Assembly: GCF_000016505.1 (NCBI RefSeq)
Contig: NC_009706.1
Location: 2,046,001 to 2,110,000 of the forward strand
Direction of reading: 5' to 3'
DNA from: Clostridium kluyveri DSM 555
GTDB taxonomy: Bacteria; Bacillota; Clostridia; Clostridiales; Clostridiaceae
DNA length: 64,000 nt
The translations under genes were made by a program, and so were the position numbers. Below are positions 14,813 through 22,407 of this stretch, piece after piece. Numbering within the stretch: the stretch's first letter is position 1; each line of letters starts with the position of its first letter. The notes under the pieces are model-generated. The model had not been told where the DNA came from. It saw only the letters and a list, made by a program, of their open reading frames with translations, and searched no databases.

Positions 14813-14904
14813 ATGAATTGAAGAAAAAGAAGAAAAAATACTGAAACCTTTATAGCTATAAAGCTAATTGGATATAAGTTTAATAAACAAGGGGGGAGAT
14901 GTTT

Positions 14905-15207
14905 ATGGGATCATTCAAAAATGAAAAAGTTTTGGCTTTAGAAAAAGAAATATTCAATTTAAAATCTGAGTTTGAAAAACTAAAACTAAAATATCATAAA
15001 GAAGAAATTAAATATCTTGATTTAAAAACTGAACTATCAGAGTTGGATAATGAAATTAAGATTAAGAAAGAATCTCTAAAAGCTTTAGATTACGCAATTG
15101 AATTAAAAACTAAAAGAAGTCATGAACTTAAAGAGACATTAGACAGAAAAGAAATTAAAATAAAAAAGGAAAAATTAAAATCATATTATCGCCATACTTC
15201 TAAATAA
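14905..15207 (+). CDS. Coiled-coil protein before the SNIPE-like gene (100 aa)
   Basis: Almost entirely coiled coil (VLALEKEIFNLKSEFEKLKL; EIKIKKESLKALDYAIELKT). The second ATG at 14905 is preferred because the GGGGGGAG ribosome site directly abuts the first one at 14899. It ends 28 bases before the DUF4041/GIY-YIG gene and may be a partner, since that protein also has long coiled coils. No family recognised. Confidence 0.6.
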   Translation: MGSFKNEKVLALEKEIFNLKSEFEKLKLKYHKEEIKYLDLKTELSELDNEIKIKKESLKALDYAIELKTKRSHELKETLDRKEIKIKKEKLKSYYRHTSK

Positions 15208-15235
15208 AATTCGTTATAAATGGAGGTAATTGTTC

Positions 15236-16870
15236 ATGAAGAAGAAATGGTATTTACAAACTTGGATTATTGCATTAATGTTTGCTTTTTGGTTTTTTAT
15301 AATTCCCGGAATAATAGGAATTATTTTGCTGATTTTAAGTATAAAACAAGATAAATTAATTAAAGAAGACCAAAAAACTTTATTTTTAAAAATTGAAAAA
15401 TTAAAGAGTGAATCATTAGGCGCTAAAAAAGAAGAGTTGGGAAAAATTAATGTTGAAATTAACAATTCAAGAGAAAAACTAAAAAACATAAATGAAGAGT
15501 TAAATAATATTACGGAACTATTCAATAAAAACAAAAATGAAAATAGCAAACTCTCTTCTGATAATGAATCATTATTAAAACAAAATGAAGAGTTATTGCT
15601 AAATGTCCATGACTTAAATTCAACAATAGCTGAACAACAGTCATTAATTAATAAAAATAACGAATCTATCAGACTTGCCAAAGAATTAGTTTCTAAAAAA
15701 GAAGAACTTGATCACGAGCTACAAGAAAAGCAAAAGGAATTATCTGTTAAGAAGAAAGAAATTGCACATGAATTAGAAGAAAAACGAAAAGAATTAATTA
15801 TACTAGATGATGAACTTTTATTTCAATCAGTTGGATTATATACTCCTCAATATAACTTAACCAGTTCTACAGCCTATAAAGTTAAACTTGATGAAATAAG
15901 AACCTCACAAAAACAAATGGTAAAAAACAAAACGGCAGTATCATTTTTTGATGGCTGGATAGTAGAAGATAGTGTTGCAAAAGGTAAAGCTATGACTAAC
16001 GATAACATAAAACTTATACTACGTTCGTTTAACAATGAATGTGAAGCTGCTATATCAAAAGTGAAATTCAGTAATATTGAAAGCATGAGAAAAAGAATCA
16101 ATAAGTCGTTTGAAACTTTAAATAAATTAGGGGAAAGAATGAAAATATCAATAGAACCAGAATATTTAAACTTAAAAATTCAGGAATTAGAACTTGCTTA
16201 TGAATATGAAGTTAAAAAGCAGGAAGAAAAAGACGAACAATTGGCAATACGTGAACAGATGCGTGAAGAGGCTAAAGCTCTCAAAGAAATTGAAAATGCC
16301 AAGAAAAAGATTGAAAAAGAGGAAAATCATTTTCAAAATGCAATTAAAGATATCAATGAGCAATTATCTACAGCTAACCAAGATGAAAAATCTAAATTAT
16401 TAGATAAATTAAACGCACTTACAATGTCATTGAATCAATTAGGAAAAGATAAAGAAGATATAGCTAATAGAGAGAAAAATACCCGCGCCGGCTATGTATA
16501 CATAATCTCTAATATAGGATCTTTTGGAGAAAATATATATAAAATCGGAATGACTAGACGATTAAACCCTGATGAAAGAGTTAGAGAATTAGGAGATGCC
16601 TCAGTTCCTTTTAAATTTGATGTACATGCTATGATTTTTAGTGAGGATGCTCCCTCTTTAGAAAATGCTCTACATAAAAAATTTGACGATAGACGTGTTA
16701 ATAGAATAAATGCTAGAAAAGAATTTTTTAAAGTTTCTCTAAAAGAAATTGAAGAAGAAGTAAAGAAAAATTTCAATGAGGTAGTTGAATTTACCAAGAT
16801 TGCGGAAGCCTGTGAATATAGACAAAGTTTAAAGATGATAAATACAGATGATAACCCAATAGCTTCTTAA
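15236..16870 (+). CDS. Membrane-anchored DUF4041/GIY-YIG nuclease, SNIPE-like anti-phage protein
   Basis: 544 residues from ATG 15236 (GGAGG nine bases upstream). In order: one or two N-terminal membrane helices (WIIALMFAFWFFIIPGIIGI, residues about 8-38), a long coiled coil (45-190), a DUF4041 region (about 195-330; FQSVGLYTPQYNL, FDGWIVEDSVAKGKAM), a second charged coil, and a C-terminal T5orf172/MUG113-type GIY-YIG nuclease (about 425-525) with GYVYII, YKIGMTRR and LENALHKKF supplying the Tyr, Arg and Glu positions. This is the architecture reported for SNIPE, a surface nuclease that cuts incoming phage DNA during injection. Here it would protect the lysogen from other phages. Architecture is seen; activity is inferred. 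Confidence 0.82.
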   Translation: MKKKWYLQTWIIALMFAFWFFIIPGIIGIILLILSIKQDKLIKEDQKTLFLKIEKLKSESLGAKKEELGKINVEINNSREKLKNINEELNNITELFNKNKNENSKLSSDNESLLKQNEELLLNVHDLNSTIAEQQSLINKNNESIRLAKELVSKKEELDHELQEKQKELSVKKKEIAHELEEKRKELIILDDELLFQSVGLYTPQYNLTSSTAYKVKLDEIRTSQKQMVKNKTAVSFFDGWIVEDSVAKGKAMTNDNIKLILRSFNNECEAAISKVKFSNIESMRKRINKSFETLNKLGERMKISIEPEYLNLKIQELELAYEYEVKKQEEKDEQLAIREQMREEAKALKEIENAKKKIEKEENHFQNAIKDINEQLSTANQDEKSKLLDKLNALTMSLNQLGKDKEDIANREKNTRAGYVYIISNIGSFGENIYKIGMTRRLNPDERVRELGDASVPFKFDVHAMIFSEDAPSLENALHKKFDDRRVNRINARKEFFKVSLKEIEEEVKKNFNEVVEFTKIAEACEYRQSLKMINTDDNPIAS

Positions 16871-16904
16871 AATAGTTAGTTCAATATAAATTTAATAAAT
16901 AAAA

Positions 16905-16926
16905 GAGCCTATTTTTTTAAAGGCTC
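16905..16926 (+). terminator. Hairpin after the SNIPE-like gene
   Basis: GAGCCT (16905-16910) pairs with AGGCTC (16921-16926) around an A/T-rich loop. It contains the stop codon of the convergent small gene, so it may end both transcripts. Confidence 0.5.
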
Positions 16927-17094
16927 ATTTGTATCCGTAAATTTTACATCTATCAATTTTCTTGCAGTTTCCTCTGGAAATATTGTCACTAGTAAATGAT
17001 TAATTTGATACTCTAGTATAACTATACGTTTAAGTGCCGAAAAAAGGCATATAATTAATCCTAAAATAACAGCACTAATAAAATAAATATACAA
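16909..17094 (-). CDS. Small membrane protein, cargo region (61 aa)
   Basis: One hydrophobic helix (YFISAVILGLIICLFSAL) followed by a basic then mixed cytoplasmic tail. The start would be TTG after GGTGAG with short spacing, so it is not secure. Divergent from the 189-residue gene at 17122. Function unknown. Confidence 0.45.
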   Translation of the reverse strand: MYIYFISAVILGLIICLFSALKRIVILEYQINHLLVTIFPEETARKLIDVKFTDTNEPLKK

Positions 17095-17121
17095 AATCTC
17101 ACCACCTTTGGAGGTATTTTA

Positions 17122-17691
17122 ATGAATGATATAGATCAAAATATGATAACTGCAATATTTAAAGGCATTGAAATCTTTCTAAAAGGATACTCAACCTTTA
17201 GAAAGAAAAACTCTGAGCAATTCATTGGTAAAATATTAAACGGAGATTTATCAAAAGAGAATATTGACAAGTTACTAGACAAAATACATTCTGACAATAA
17301 TCTTAAATTACAGTTACATTATATCATAGATAAAGTAAGTAATGAACTAATTGGAGATAAAATACAATTGTGGGCAAATGCTTATAAGAATTTATCTAAC
17401 GACATATATACAAATGAATTTTTCTTAAAAACACTTAGCAACATGAGCTATCTTGAATACATAGTTTTGCAAAGTTATAGTGATAATTCTCAACCTATGA
17501 ACACATACTCTGAGAGTACCACTATAGTTGCTAAAAATAAACTTGTAGCTATGGGACTTCTTATATATAAAAATTATACCAACCCTTTTAACTGGGGTGA
17601 TCTTAAAACTGGCACAGATATAAAAACAGAATATATACTATCTGAATTCGGAACTAAAATGCTTGAGTTTTTATCTGATTATAAAGATTAG
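17122..17691 (+). CDS. Cargo-region protein of unknown function (189 aa)
   Basis: A 189-residue soluble protein with a helical N-terminal half (IFKGIEIFLKGYSTFRKKNS; LHYIIDKVSNELIGDKIQLW) and a winged-helix-like C-terminus (LEYIVLQSYSDN; VAKNKLVAMGLLIYKN; EYILSEFGTKMLEFL). Ribosome site GGAGG. It lies beside the SNIPE-like gene in a part of the prophage typical for lysogenic cargo, so a defence or exclusion role is possible but is only a context argument. Confidence 0.6.
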   Translation: MNDIDQNMITAIFKGIEIFLKGYSTFRKKNSEQFIGKILNGDLSKENIDKLLDKIHSDNNLKLQLHYIIDKVSNELIGDKIQLWANAYKNLSNDIYTNEFFLKTLSNMSYLEYIVLQSYSDNSQPMNTYSESTTIVAKNKLVAMGLLIYKNYTNPFNWGDLKTGTDIKTEYILSEFGTKMLEFLSDYKD

Positions 17692-17722
17692 GTTTAGTAA
17701 AAATTCTAGTAGATACTCTTTT

Positions 17723-17884
17723 TTAATTATTTTTTTCAATAATACTTTTGAGATGTCTACATATTTTAGCTTCATCCGAAAATTCGTATTCATTACAGGA
17801 GCTAAATTCAGAATCAGTAAATTCTAAAGCTTCTATAATTGTTTGGATTTGTTCTAACGTTAAACTAACATTTATAGTTTGCAT
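17723..17884 (-). CDS. Small acidic cargo-region protein (53 aa)
   Basis: ATG at 17884, eight bases after GAGAGG, gives MQTINVSLTLEQIQTIIEAL and ends HLKSIIEKNN. It looks like one strand followed by helices, with a central acidic patch. No family recognised. It converges with the 189-residue gene. Confidence 0.55.
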   Translation of the reverse strand: MQTINVSLTLEQIQTIIEALEFTDSEFSSCNEYEFSDEAKICRHLKSIIEKNN

Positions 17885-17996
17885 AGCAAAAACCTCTCCA
17901 TATTTTATTACATTATATCACTTCTTAATTTAAAAGAGAAATAATTTCTATATATGATATAATATAGATCAAGAGAATAAAAATGTTTTTTAGTTG

Positions 17997-18065
17997 GCCA
18001 TCTCCCAGTGTTTTATCTCTTACAAAAGAGGTCGTTGCGGTTAATTTGACAGCAGAGGAGGTGGC
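17997..18065 (+). promoter_or_regulatory. Leader with ribosome-site-blocking pairing
   Basis: GCCATCTCC (17997-18005) can pair with GGAGGTGGC (18057-18065), the ribosome site of the following small membrane gene, over nine positions with one G-U. A TATAAT-like box (17956-17962 region) lies upstream. Such pairing is a hallmark of type I toxin mRNAs, which stay translationally silent until processed. Confidence 0.5.
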
Positions 18066-18068
18066 AGT

Positions 18069-18254
18069 GTGGGTGGATATATTGTTATTGCAGCTATGGT
18101 ATGCGTTACTATAATCGGCATAGTAGGTATTTTTGCTATGCTTGCATACTTAAAAGAAAAAGCTATTCTTAAATATAAGAACAGCTCTAAAGTTGGCGAT
18201 AATGAAATTTCAATTACCGTTGACGATAACAAAGATAAAAACTCAAAAAACTAA
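18069..18254 (+). CDS. Small membrane protein, possible type I toxin-like peptide (61 aa)
   Basis: From a GTG start the product has one long membrane helix (GGYIVIAAMVCVTIIGIVGI) and a charged tail ending DDNKDKNSKN. One helix plus a charged tail, the masked ribosome site and an immediate bidirectional terminator resemble type I toxins such as Fst. At 61 residues it is longer than most. The same tail and terminator occur, without the rest, at about 22020-22083 outside the prophage. The toxin assignment is inference; a holin-like or plain small membrane protein is possible. Confidence 0.5.
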   Translation: MGGYIVIAAMVCVTIIGIVGIFAMLAYLKEKAILKYKNSSKVGDNEISITVDDNKDKNSKN

Positions 18255-18283
18255 AAATGCACCCTTCGACTAAGTGCATTTTT
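18253..18283. terminator. Bidirectional terminator of the small membrane gene
   Basis: AAAAATGCAC (18253-18262) pairs perfectly with GTGCATTTTT (18274-18283) and gives a U-run in both directions. A minus-strand TATAAT near 18340 could drive an antisense RNA of about 70 bases ending here. Confidence 0.75.
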
Positions 18284-18443
18284 AAACGCTAAAAATAGTT
18301 AACTTTAAAAACCGTAACGGCTTCTTTTAAATATATTATACCACAATTATATTAAATTTAAACTTGTTTAGCCTTAATTTTAAAATCAAATTATAAGATG
18401 TTTATGTATCTATGGTTACTCATTTTATAATCTTTCAAGTAAT

Positions 18444-18605
18444 TTACTTATTATTTTTAATTCCCTTTCTCCTATCAAATTCAGATATCAAGTATCCAAG
18501 CTCCTCATGTGTTAATTCCTCTGTTACCGCATCTGCAAGAAGTTCTGCATATCTTTTTTTCAGTTCTTCTTTATTTTTTGGAATTGAAATAATAACTGAA
18601 TACAT
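18444..18605 (-). CDS. Small phage protein, paralogue of the one at 10292-10462
   Basis: ATG at 18605 gives MYSVIISIPKNKEELKKRYA; the conserved centre EELTHEELGYLISEFDRR is nearly the same as in the 10292 product. It stands alone next to the integrase, divergent from it. Function unknown. Confidence 0.6.
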   Translation of the reverse strand: MYSVIISIPKNKEELKKRYAELLADAVTEELTHEELGYLISEFDRRKGIKNNK

Positions 18606-18742
18606 TCAAACAACTCCTGTATTAAAAACATATCCATCTTATGTTATGTTAGATTTACTAATATTGTTACTTCACACTAGATAATTTTAAGTTTATAAAA
18701 AATGATATAATAAAATAAATGCTACAAAGGGGGTTAAAAGTA

Positions 18743-20482
18743 ATGCTAAAAGTAGCTATATACAGCAGAAAATCAAAGTTTACCGGCAAGGGGGATTCTG
18801 TAGAAAACCAAATAGAAATGTGTAAGCAGTATATTATGAATCATTTAGAGGGAGATGTCGATTTTTTAATTTATGAAGATGAAGGCTTTAGTGGTAGCAC
18901 AATAAACAGGCCTCAATTTAAAAAGTTAATTCAAGATATAAAACTTAAAAAGATAAATTATTTAGTATGTTATAGGTTGGATCGTATCAGCAGAAATGTA
19001 TCTGATTTTTCCTCTACTTTAGAATTATTGCAAAATTACAATGTAAGTTTCATAAGCATAAAAGAACAGTTTGATACAAGTACCCCAATGGGAAAGGCCA
19101 TGATATATATTGCCAGTGTCTTTGCACAGCTAGAAAGAGAGACGATCGCAGAACGTGTAAAAGATAATATGCTTGAATTAGCTAAGAATGGTAGATGGAC
19201 CGGAGGAAAAATACCTTTAGGATTTACCTCTAAAAGAAAAAAATACAGAGATAAATCTGGTTTAGAAAGAGAATTTTCTATTCTTGAAATAAATAAGGAG
19301 GAAATGGACTTCGTTAAATTTTTATATGAAAAATATTTAGAAGTTGGTAGCCTCCATAAGTTAGAAGTATATATGACTGAAAATCAAATAAAATCAAAAA
19401 ATAATATTTTATTTGAAAAATCCACTTTAAAAATCATCCTCCAGAATCCTATATATGTAAAAGCTAATGCAGCAGTAATTGAATATTTGGAATCGAATGG
19501 ATGGAACATTTATGGTGAAGCAGATAATATTCATTCCTTACTCACATACAATAAAACTAGACAAGTAATAAGAAATGGTAAGCGTACTAAATCCCTCAAT
19601 CCCGAAAGCGAACGATTCGCTTCTGTAAGCAATATAACGGGAGCACTGGAACCTGACCTATGGTTAAAGGTTCAGAGTCAATTTGATAGAAATAAAGATA
19701 CTTTTCCTAGATTAGGTAAAACCCATAATGCTTTATTGACTGGAAAATTAAAATGTGGCCGGTGTAAAGAATATATGCTAGTACAACATGGAAGAGTTTC
19801 TAAACTTACTGGAGAAAAACTCTTCTATTATGTGTGCTCACTAAAACGAAAATCACACAAAAAATTTTGCGATAATAAAAATGCTAAAGCTGCAGAACTT
19901 GAAAGTTTGGTATTATTAAGCTTAAAAAAGCTGGGCAATGAACAAAAAGAATTTATGGATAGGTTGAAAGAAAATTATAATTCTAAATTAAAAGATGATA
20001 GCAAAAGCGAAAAAATGTTACTAGATAAAGCTTTAACCGAAAAGAAAAATCAAATTGATAATCTACTAAATATGCTTTCAAAAAGTAAGGATATAGAAGA
20101 TGTAATGATTGATAAAATTAAATCTATAAAAAATGAATGCATAGAAATCGAAAAGAGGCTAACTGTTCTTGATGATGAAAGCAAAAAGGATAAAGTGGAA
20201 AAAATCAACTTAGATTTAATAGAAAATATATTATGCGATTGTGCAGTAATAGATGAGCTCCCACGTGTCAAACAAAAACAGATTATTAATACATTGATAG
20301 ATGTTATATACTGGTACGGAGACAAAAACAACAACGGAAAAGTATTTATAAAATTTATAGGTTCCGATAAAGATGATTTTGAAGAAATTGAATTACCTGA
20401 TATAGATTTTTCCAATACTATGTTGCAGTTTTGTTCACCTAGCACACGTAAAACTTATGACCTCTTATTACCCCTTAGATAA
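18743..20482 (+). CDS. Large serine recombinase (phage integrase)
   Basis: 579 residues from ATG 18743, preceded by AAAGGGGG; the earlier in-frame ATG overlaps this site. The resolvase domain (residues 1-150) begins KVAIYSRKSK with the catalytic Ser and has YRLDRISRNVSDF and QLERETIAERV. It is followed by a recombinase domain, a zinc ribbon (GKLKCGRCKEYM ... YVCS...C) and a coiled coil (about 410-490), the usual order of large serine integrases. It would catalyse integration and, with a directionality factor, excision. The final residues run to within the host-gene junction, so attR directly follows. Confidence 0.95.
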   Translation: MLKVAIYSRKSKFTGKGDSVENQIEMCKQYIMNHLEGDVDFLIYEDEGFSGSTINRPQFKKLIQDIKLKKINYLVCYRLDRISRNVSDFSSTLELLQNYNVSFISIKEQFDTSTPMGKAMIYIASVFAQLERETIAERVKDNMLELAKNGRWTGGKIPLGFTSKRKKYRDKSGLEREFSILEINKEEMDFVKFLYEKYLEVGSLHKLEVYMTENQIKSKNNILFEKSTLKIILQNPIYVKANAAVIEYLESNGWNIYGEADNIHSLLTYNKTRQVIRNGKRTKSLNPESERFASVSNITGALEPDLWLKVQSQFDRNKDTFPRLGKTHNALLTGKLKCGRCKEYMLVQHGRVSKLTGEKLFYYVCSLKRKSHKKFCDNKNAKAAELESLVLLSLKKLGNEQKEFMDRLKENYNSKLKDDSKSEKMLLDKALTEKKNQIDNLLNMLSKSKDIEDVMIDKIKSIKNECIEIEKRLTVLDDESKKDKVEKINLDLIENILCDCAVIDELPRVKQKQIINTLIDVIYWYGDKNNNGKVFIKFIGSDKDDFEEIELPDIDFSNTMLQFCSPSTRKTYDLLLPLR

Positions 20483-20490
20483 ATTAAGAA
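20430..20490. other. Approximate right attachment site (attR)
   Basis: The recombinase reading frame ends at 20482 while the host FAD-protein frame is open through about 20430-20942. The crossover must lie close to here. Serine integrases use a 2-bp core with little surrounding identity, so it cannot be pinned down without the left end. Confidence 0.5.
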
Positions 20491-20942
20491 AAATACCTGG
20501 TTTAGAAAATGCCAAATTTATAGATCCTTATTCTGGAGGTAAAGGAAATTCTATACGATATTTATCTGTGGCACCAGTTTCTGATGACTTAAAAGTAAAC
20601 AACGTAGAAAATCTATTTTGTGCAGGAGAAAAAAGTGGATTATTTGTAGGTCATACTGAAGCTATTTGTACAGGTTCTCTTGCAGGACATAATGCTGTAA
20701 GATGTGCACTTGAAATGCCTACTTTAATCCTTCCAAAAGACACAGTCATAGGGGATATAATAGGCTATGCAAATTATAAAATACGTACTAAGGAAGGACG
20801 AAAAAACAGGTATACTTTTGCCGGTTCGGAATATTTTGAGAGAATGAAAAAAACAGGATTATATACCATAAATTCAGTAGATATTAAAAATAGAATATCT
20901 GCCCTTGGTTTATTAAATATATTTAATAAGAGTCTAATTTAA
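20457..20942 (+). pseudogene. 3' part of a TrmFO/GidA-like FAD-dependent gene, split by the prophage
   Basis: About 160 C-terminal residues, including NVENLFCAGEKSGLFVGHTE and TGSLAGHNAVRCALEMP, which match the C-terminal FAD/tRNA-modification fold of TrmFO/MnmG-related proteins. The N-terminal nucleotide-binding part (GxGxxG) is missing and should lie at the left prophage end. The frame stays open upstream of the first ATG at 20457. A short protein might still be made from that ATG, but it lacks the FAD-binding core. Confidence 0.8.
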
Positions 20943-20949
20943 AGGTAAG

Positions 20950-20989
20950 GTACTTAGATTTGATTTTACATAAATCTAAGTACTTTTTT
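20950..20989 (+). terminator. Terminator after the split FAD gene
   Basis: GTACTTAGATTT (20950-20961) pairs perfectly with AAATCTAAGTAC (20972-20983), followed by six T. Confidence 0.9.
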
Positions 20990-21016
20990 ACATCTTATAT
21001 ATTGCCTGTCTTTCTG

Positions 21017-21946
21017 TTATTCATGTACAATAAGTTCAAATACATCAGGCCTGGAATAATGACCAAATACATCAAAATCTATTCTGCTCTGAACAATTTT
21101 ATCTAAGTCCAAATCTGCAACAAGTATGTCCTCCTTATTATAAACAGGTTCAATTACGTATTGTCCAAAAGGATCAACTATACAGCTTCCCCCAGGACAC
21201 ATAATTTCAGGTTGTGATTGCAATTCATAATAATAATTAAGATCTGTTGGATACATACTTTTCTCCACATATTGGTTGCATCCAATTACAAAGCATCTTC
21301 CTTCTAAAGCAATATGTCTCATTGTACACTGCCATTCTTCTCTTGAATCTGCCGTAGGTGCTACATAGATTGTCACTCCCTTTGCATACAAAGCCGCACG
21401 GGCTAAAGGCATGTAATTTTCCCAACATATTAATGATCCCATTTTGCCATAAGGTGTATCAATTACTGTAAGAGTACTTCCATCCCCTTCACCCCACACA
21501 CAACGTTCTGTTCCAGTTGGTTTAAGTTTTCTATGTTTTCCCAAAAGTTTTCCATCAGGTCCAAAAAATAAGTTTGTACAATAAAGTGTTCTGTTTATTT
21601 CTCTGCTGTCTTTTTCTACAACTCCAATAGATAAGTAGACATCTGCTTCCTGAGCTGCTTTTCCAAGAATATCTGTAATATCTCCGGGAACTGCTACGGA
21701 ACTTTCATAGTAACGCTGCCAATCTTTACGTCCTTCCATAGTTCTACTTCCTACAACAAATCCAAAAGAAAGTCCCCTTGGATACGCAGAAATAAATGCC
21801 TCAGGAAAAACTACAATACTAGCTTCCATTTCCCCTGCTTTCTTAATTAATGTAAGAGTTTTCTCAACAGTATCATCAAGGTTCATAATAACTGGTGATG
21901 TTTGAACAGCTGCAACTCTCACTGATTTAATAGAATTTTTTGCCAT
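21017..21946 (-). CDS. Nitrilase
   Basis: 309 residues from the ATG at 21946 with GGAGTGATATT upstream. The carbon-nitrogen hydrolase triad is visible: Glu in IVVFPEAFISAYPRG, Lys in GKHRKLKPTGTERCVWGEG, and Cys in SLICWENYMPLARAAL. The CWEN form and the length are typical of true nitrilases, which hydrolyse organic nitriles to the acid and ammonia; cyanide hydratase-like activity is an alternative. Cytoplasmic. Upstream, in the same direction, is a DUF6506 gene, but a hairpin separates them. Confidence 0.88.
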   Translation of the reverse strand: MAKNSIKSVRVAAVQTSPVIMNLDDTVEKTLTLIKKAGEMEASIVVFPEAFISAYPRGLSFGFVVGSRTMEGRKDWQRYYESSVAVPGDITDILGKAAQEADVYLSIGVVEKDSREINRTLYCTNLFFGPDGKLLGKHRKLKPTGTERCVWGEGDGSTLTVIDTPYGKMGSLICWENYMPLARAALYAKGVTIYVAPTADSREEWQCTMRHIALEGRCFVIGCNQYVEKSMYPTDLNYYYELQSQPEIMCPGGSCIVDPFGQYVIEPVYNKEDILVADLDLDKIVQSRIDFDVFGHYSRPDVFELIVHE

Positions 21947-22019
21947 AATATCACTCCTATAATAATTTAACAAATTATTTTCTCACTGATAAACTTTAAA
22001 GGTCAGTGCACTTAACTCT

Positions 22020-22083
22020 AATGACAACAAAAATAAAGATCCCAAAAACTAAAAATGCACCCTTTGCCAAGTAGTGCATTTTT
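22020..22083 (+). pseudogene. Remnant tail of the small membrane gene plus its terminator
   Basis: The codons DNKNKDPKN-stop (22023-22052), followed by AAAAATGCAC ... GTGCATTTTT (22051-22083), match the end and terminator of the prophage gene at 18069-18283. The membrane helix and leader are absent. The hairpin now sits just after the DUF6506 gene and can end that minus-strand transcript. Confidence 0.6.
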
Positions 22084-22101
22084 AAGCTAGAAACACTTTA
22101 A

Positions 22102-22407
22102 TTACTTAAAGAGTTCATCCCCACTTTTAAAATCAAATCCAGGATGATGGTCAAATTTTACAGCGCCAACAGATGCTTTTCCCCTTACAGCCTTACTCAC
22201 AAGTGCTATACCTTCATTTCCAAATCCTGCACAAAGTTCTATAGCCTTTACACCTTGAGAAACCAGTTCCACTGCAGCTGTTTCAGCTTCACTATAGTTC
22301 TTTACTCCTACTACAGTTAACTGCAAAACAGGTGTATCTATCACTGTTCTATGAATTTTATAATCAACTTCTGGAGCAACAAATATAAATGCAGCATTGA
22401 CTTTCAT
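22102..22407 (-). CDS. DUF6506 family protein
   Basis: 101 residues from MKVNAAFIFVAPEVD; in-frame starts further upstream lack a placed ribosome site. Sequence such as TVIDTPVLQLTVVGVKNYSE and VKAIELCAGFGNEG matches the small cytoplasmic DUF6506 family of unknown function, often found with other metabolic genes in Firmicutes. The next gene in the same direction is a nitrilase. Confidence 0.7.
   Translation of the reverse strand: MKVNAAFIFVAPEVDYKIHRTVIDTPVLQLTVVGVKNYSEAETAAVELVSQGVKAIELCAGFGNEGIALVSKAVRGKASVGAVKFDHHPGFDFKSGDELFK

Larger units (their letters stand above)
1..20470. mobile_element. Prophage, right part (left end outside window)
   Basis: The segment has phage replication and recombination genes on the minus strand, repressor-type regulators around 11-15 kb, cargo genes, and a large serine recombinase at 18743-20482. 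Right after the recombinase, the reading frame of a host FAD-dependent protein resumes mid-protein. Structural, packaging and lysis genes are absent and must lie left of base 1, together with the other attachment site and the 5' part of the interrupted gene. The exact right boundary cannot be fixed without an empty-site sequence; about 20430-20490 is the best estimate. Confidence 0.9.

Noticed and set aside
15214-15681. 155-codon minus-strand frame
   Set aside because: Antisense shadow of the coiled-coil part of the SNIPE-like gene; Ser/Phe/Asn-rich and without a ribosome site.
18031-18320. Long-distance pairing of GTCGTTGCGG with CCGTAACGGC around the small membrane gene
   Set aside because: The second element lies after the terminator and would not be in the same RNA; the similarity is also close to a self-palindrome.
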